This document shows, one piece after another, positions 63,871 to 64,000 of a stretch of 64,000 nt of DNA. Origin of the DNA: Klebsiella grimontii (GTDB lineage: Bacteria; Pseudomonadota; Gammaproteobacteria; Enterobacterales; Enterobacteriaceae); assembly GCF_900200035.1 (NCBI RefSeq), contig NZ_FZTC01000017.1:186001-250000 (forward strand). Reading direction: 5' to 3'. The notes beneath the pieces are model-generated. The model saw only the letters and a list, made by a program, of their open reading frames with translations. It was not told the DNA's origin and did no database searches. Every line of letters starts with the position of its first letter. Within the stretch, counting starts at the first letter, position 1. A program made the position numbers and the translations under genes.

Positions 63871-63975
63871 TTACACCTGAATGATAAGCCTGGCGCCGTT
63901 TTGCTCAATGCGTCGGTCAGTGAGAGTCCTGGGGAGTCGGCCCGGCCAGGTAAAACGATACGGCATCACCATCAT
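63871..63975 (-). CDS. Candidate 34-residue small protein downstream of icd
   Basis: A minus-strand frame of 34 codons (MMVMPYRFTWPGRL... ending ARLIIQV), with TAA at 63871-63873. It begins four bases after a near-perfect Shine-Dalgarno AGGAGG (63980-63985) and ends two bases before the icd terminator region, which also works leftward. The peptide is basic with a hydrophobic C-terminal end and no cysteine. I do not recognise it. Alternative starts are ATG 63972 and ATG 63966, which would give 33 or 31 residues. The good ribosome site, defined terminator and compact fit support translation; conservation is untested. Confidence 0.5.
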   Translation of the reverse strand: MMVMPYRFTWPGRLPRTLTDRRIEQNGARLIIQV

Positions 63976-64000
63976 CACACCTCCTCAGAGAGCAGCAGTC

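Overview
The window is a stretch of conserved chromosome from a member of the Enterobacteriaceae. From memory, nearly every protein has a close E. coli K-12 counterpart in the same order: murJ, rne, rluC, the yceD-rpmF-fab operon, ptsG, ndh, mfd, lolCDE, potABCD, phoPQ, purB, icd. The departures from that order suggest a Klebsiella-like (Klebsiella/Raoultella) genome. There is no flg flagellar cluster between murJ and rne, an orphan IutA-type receptor sits beside comR, ycfT is missing between mfd and lolC, and several small accessory insertions are present. This genus call is inference; no search was run. I see no rRNA, tRNA, CRISPR array, insertion sequence or prophage.

Layout. 1-3.2 kb: the 3' part of murJ, then an MFS exporter divergent from a LysR regulator, in the place E. 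coli uses for flagellar genes. 3.3-8.2 kb: rne with a long leader, divergent from rluC. 8.2-10.1 kb: an exported alpha/beta hydrolase and the Maf nucleotidase yceF. 10.2-21.0 kb: one long co-directional block running yceD, rpmF, plsX, fabH, fabD, fabG, acpP, fabF, pabC, mltG, tmk, holB, ycfH. It links ribosome, fatty-acid, folate, cell-wall and DNA-replication functions. 21.0-31.5 kb: ptsG with recognisable CRP, Mlc and SgrS control sites; a Fur-controlled fhuE; hinT-ycfL-lpoB-thiK-nagZ-ycfP; ndh with an FNR box; ycfJ.

31.5-36.4 kb: an IutA-like receptor whose leader carries an ERIC-ended repeat, comR, bhsA and ldtC. 36.6-45.6 kb: mfd divergent from lolCDE-nagK-cobB and a small membrane protein. 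46.0-51.2 kb: potABCD divergent from pepT. 51.4-54.7 kb: roxA and phoPQ, with a well-formed PhoP box. 54.8-57.9 kb: an accessory HxlR/MFS/AraC/cupin cassette splitting the purB-phoP neighbourhood. 58.0-63.9 kb: purB-hflD-mnmA-nudJ-rluE, then icd. A 34-codon minus-strand reading frame with a strong Shine-Dalgarno ends against the icd terminator.

No large undescribed system is evident. The most promising leads are small: the 34-codon frame after icd, the near-perfect hairpin in the ndh leader, the ERIC-ended element between a Fur-box promoter and its receptor gene, the probable near-leaderless yceD transcript, the HxlR-MFS-AraC-cupin cassette with its direct-repeat operators, and the palindrome/CRP array between comR and bhsA.
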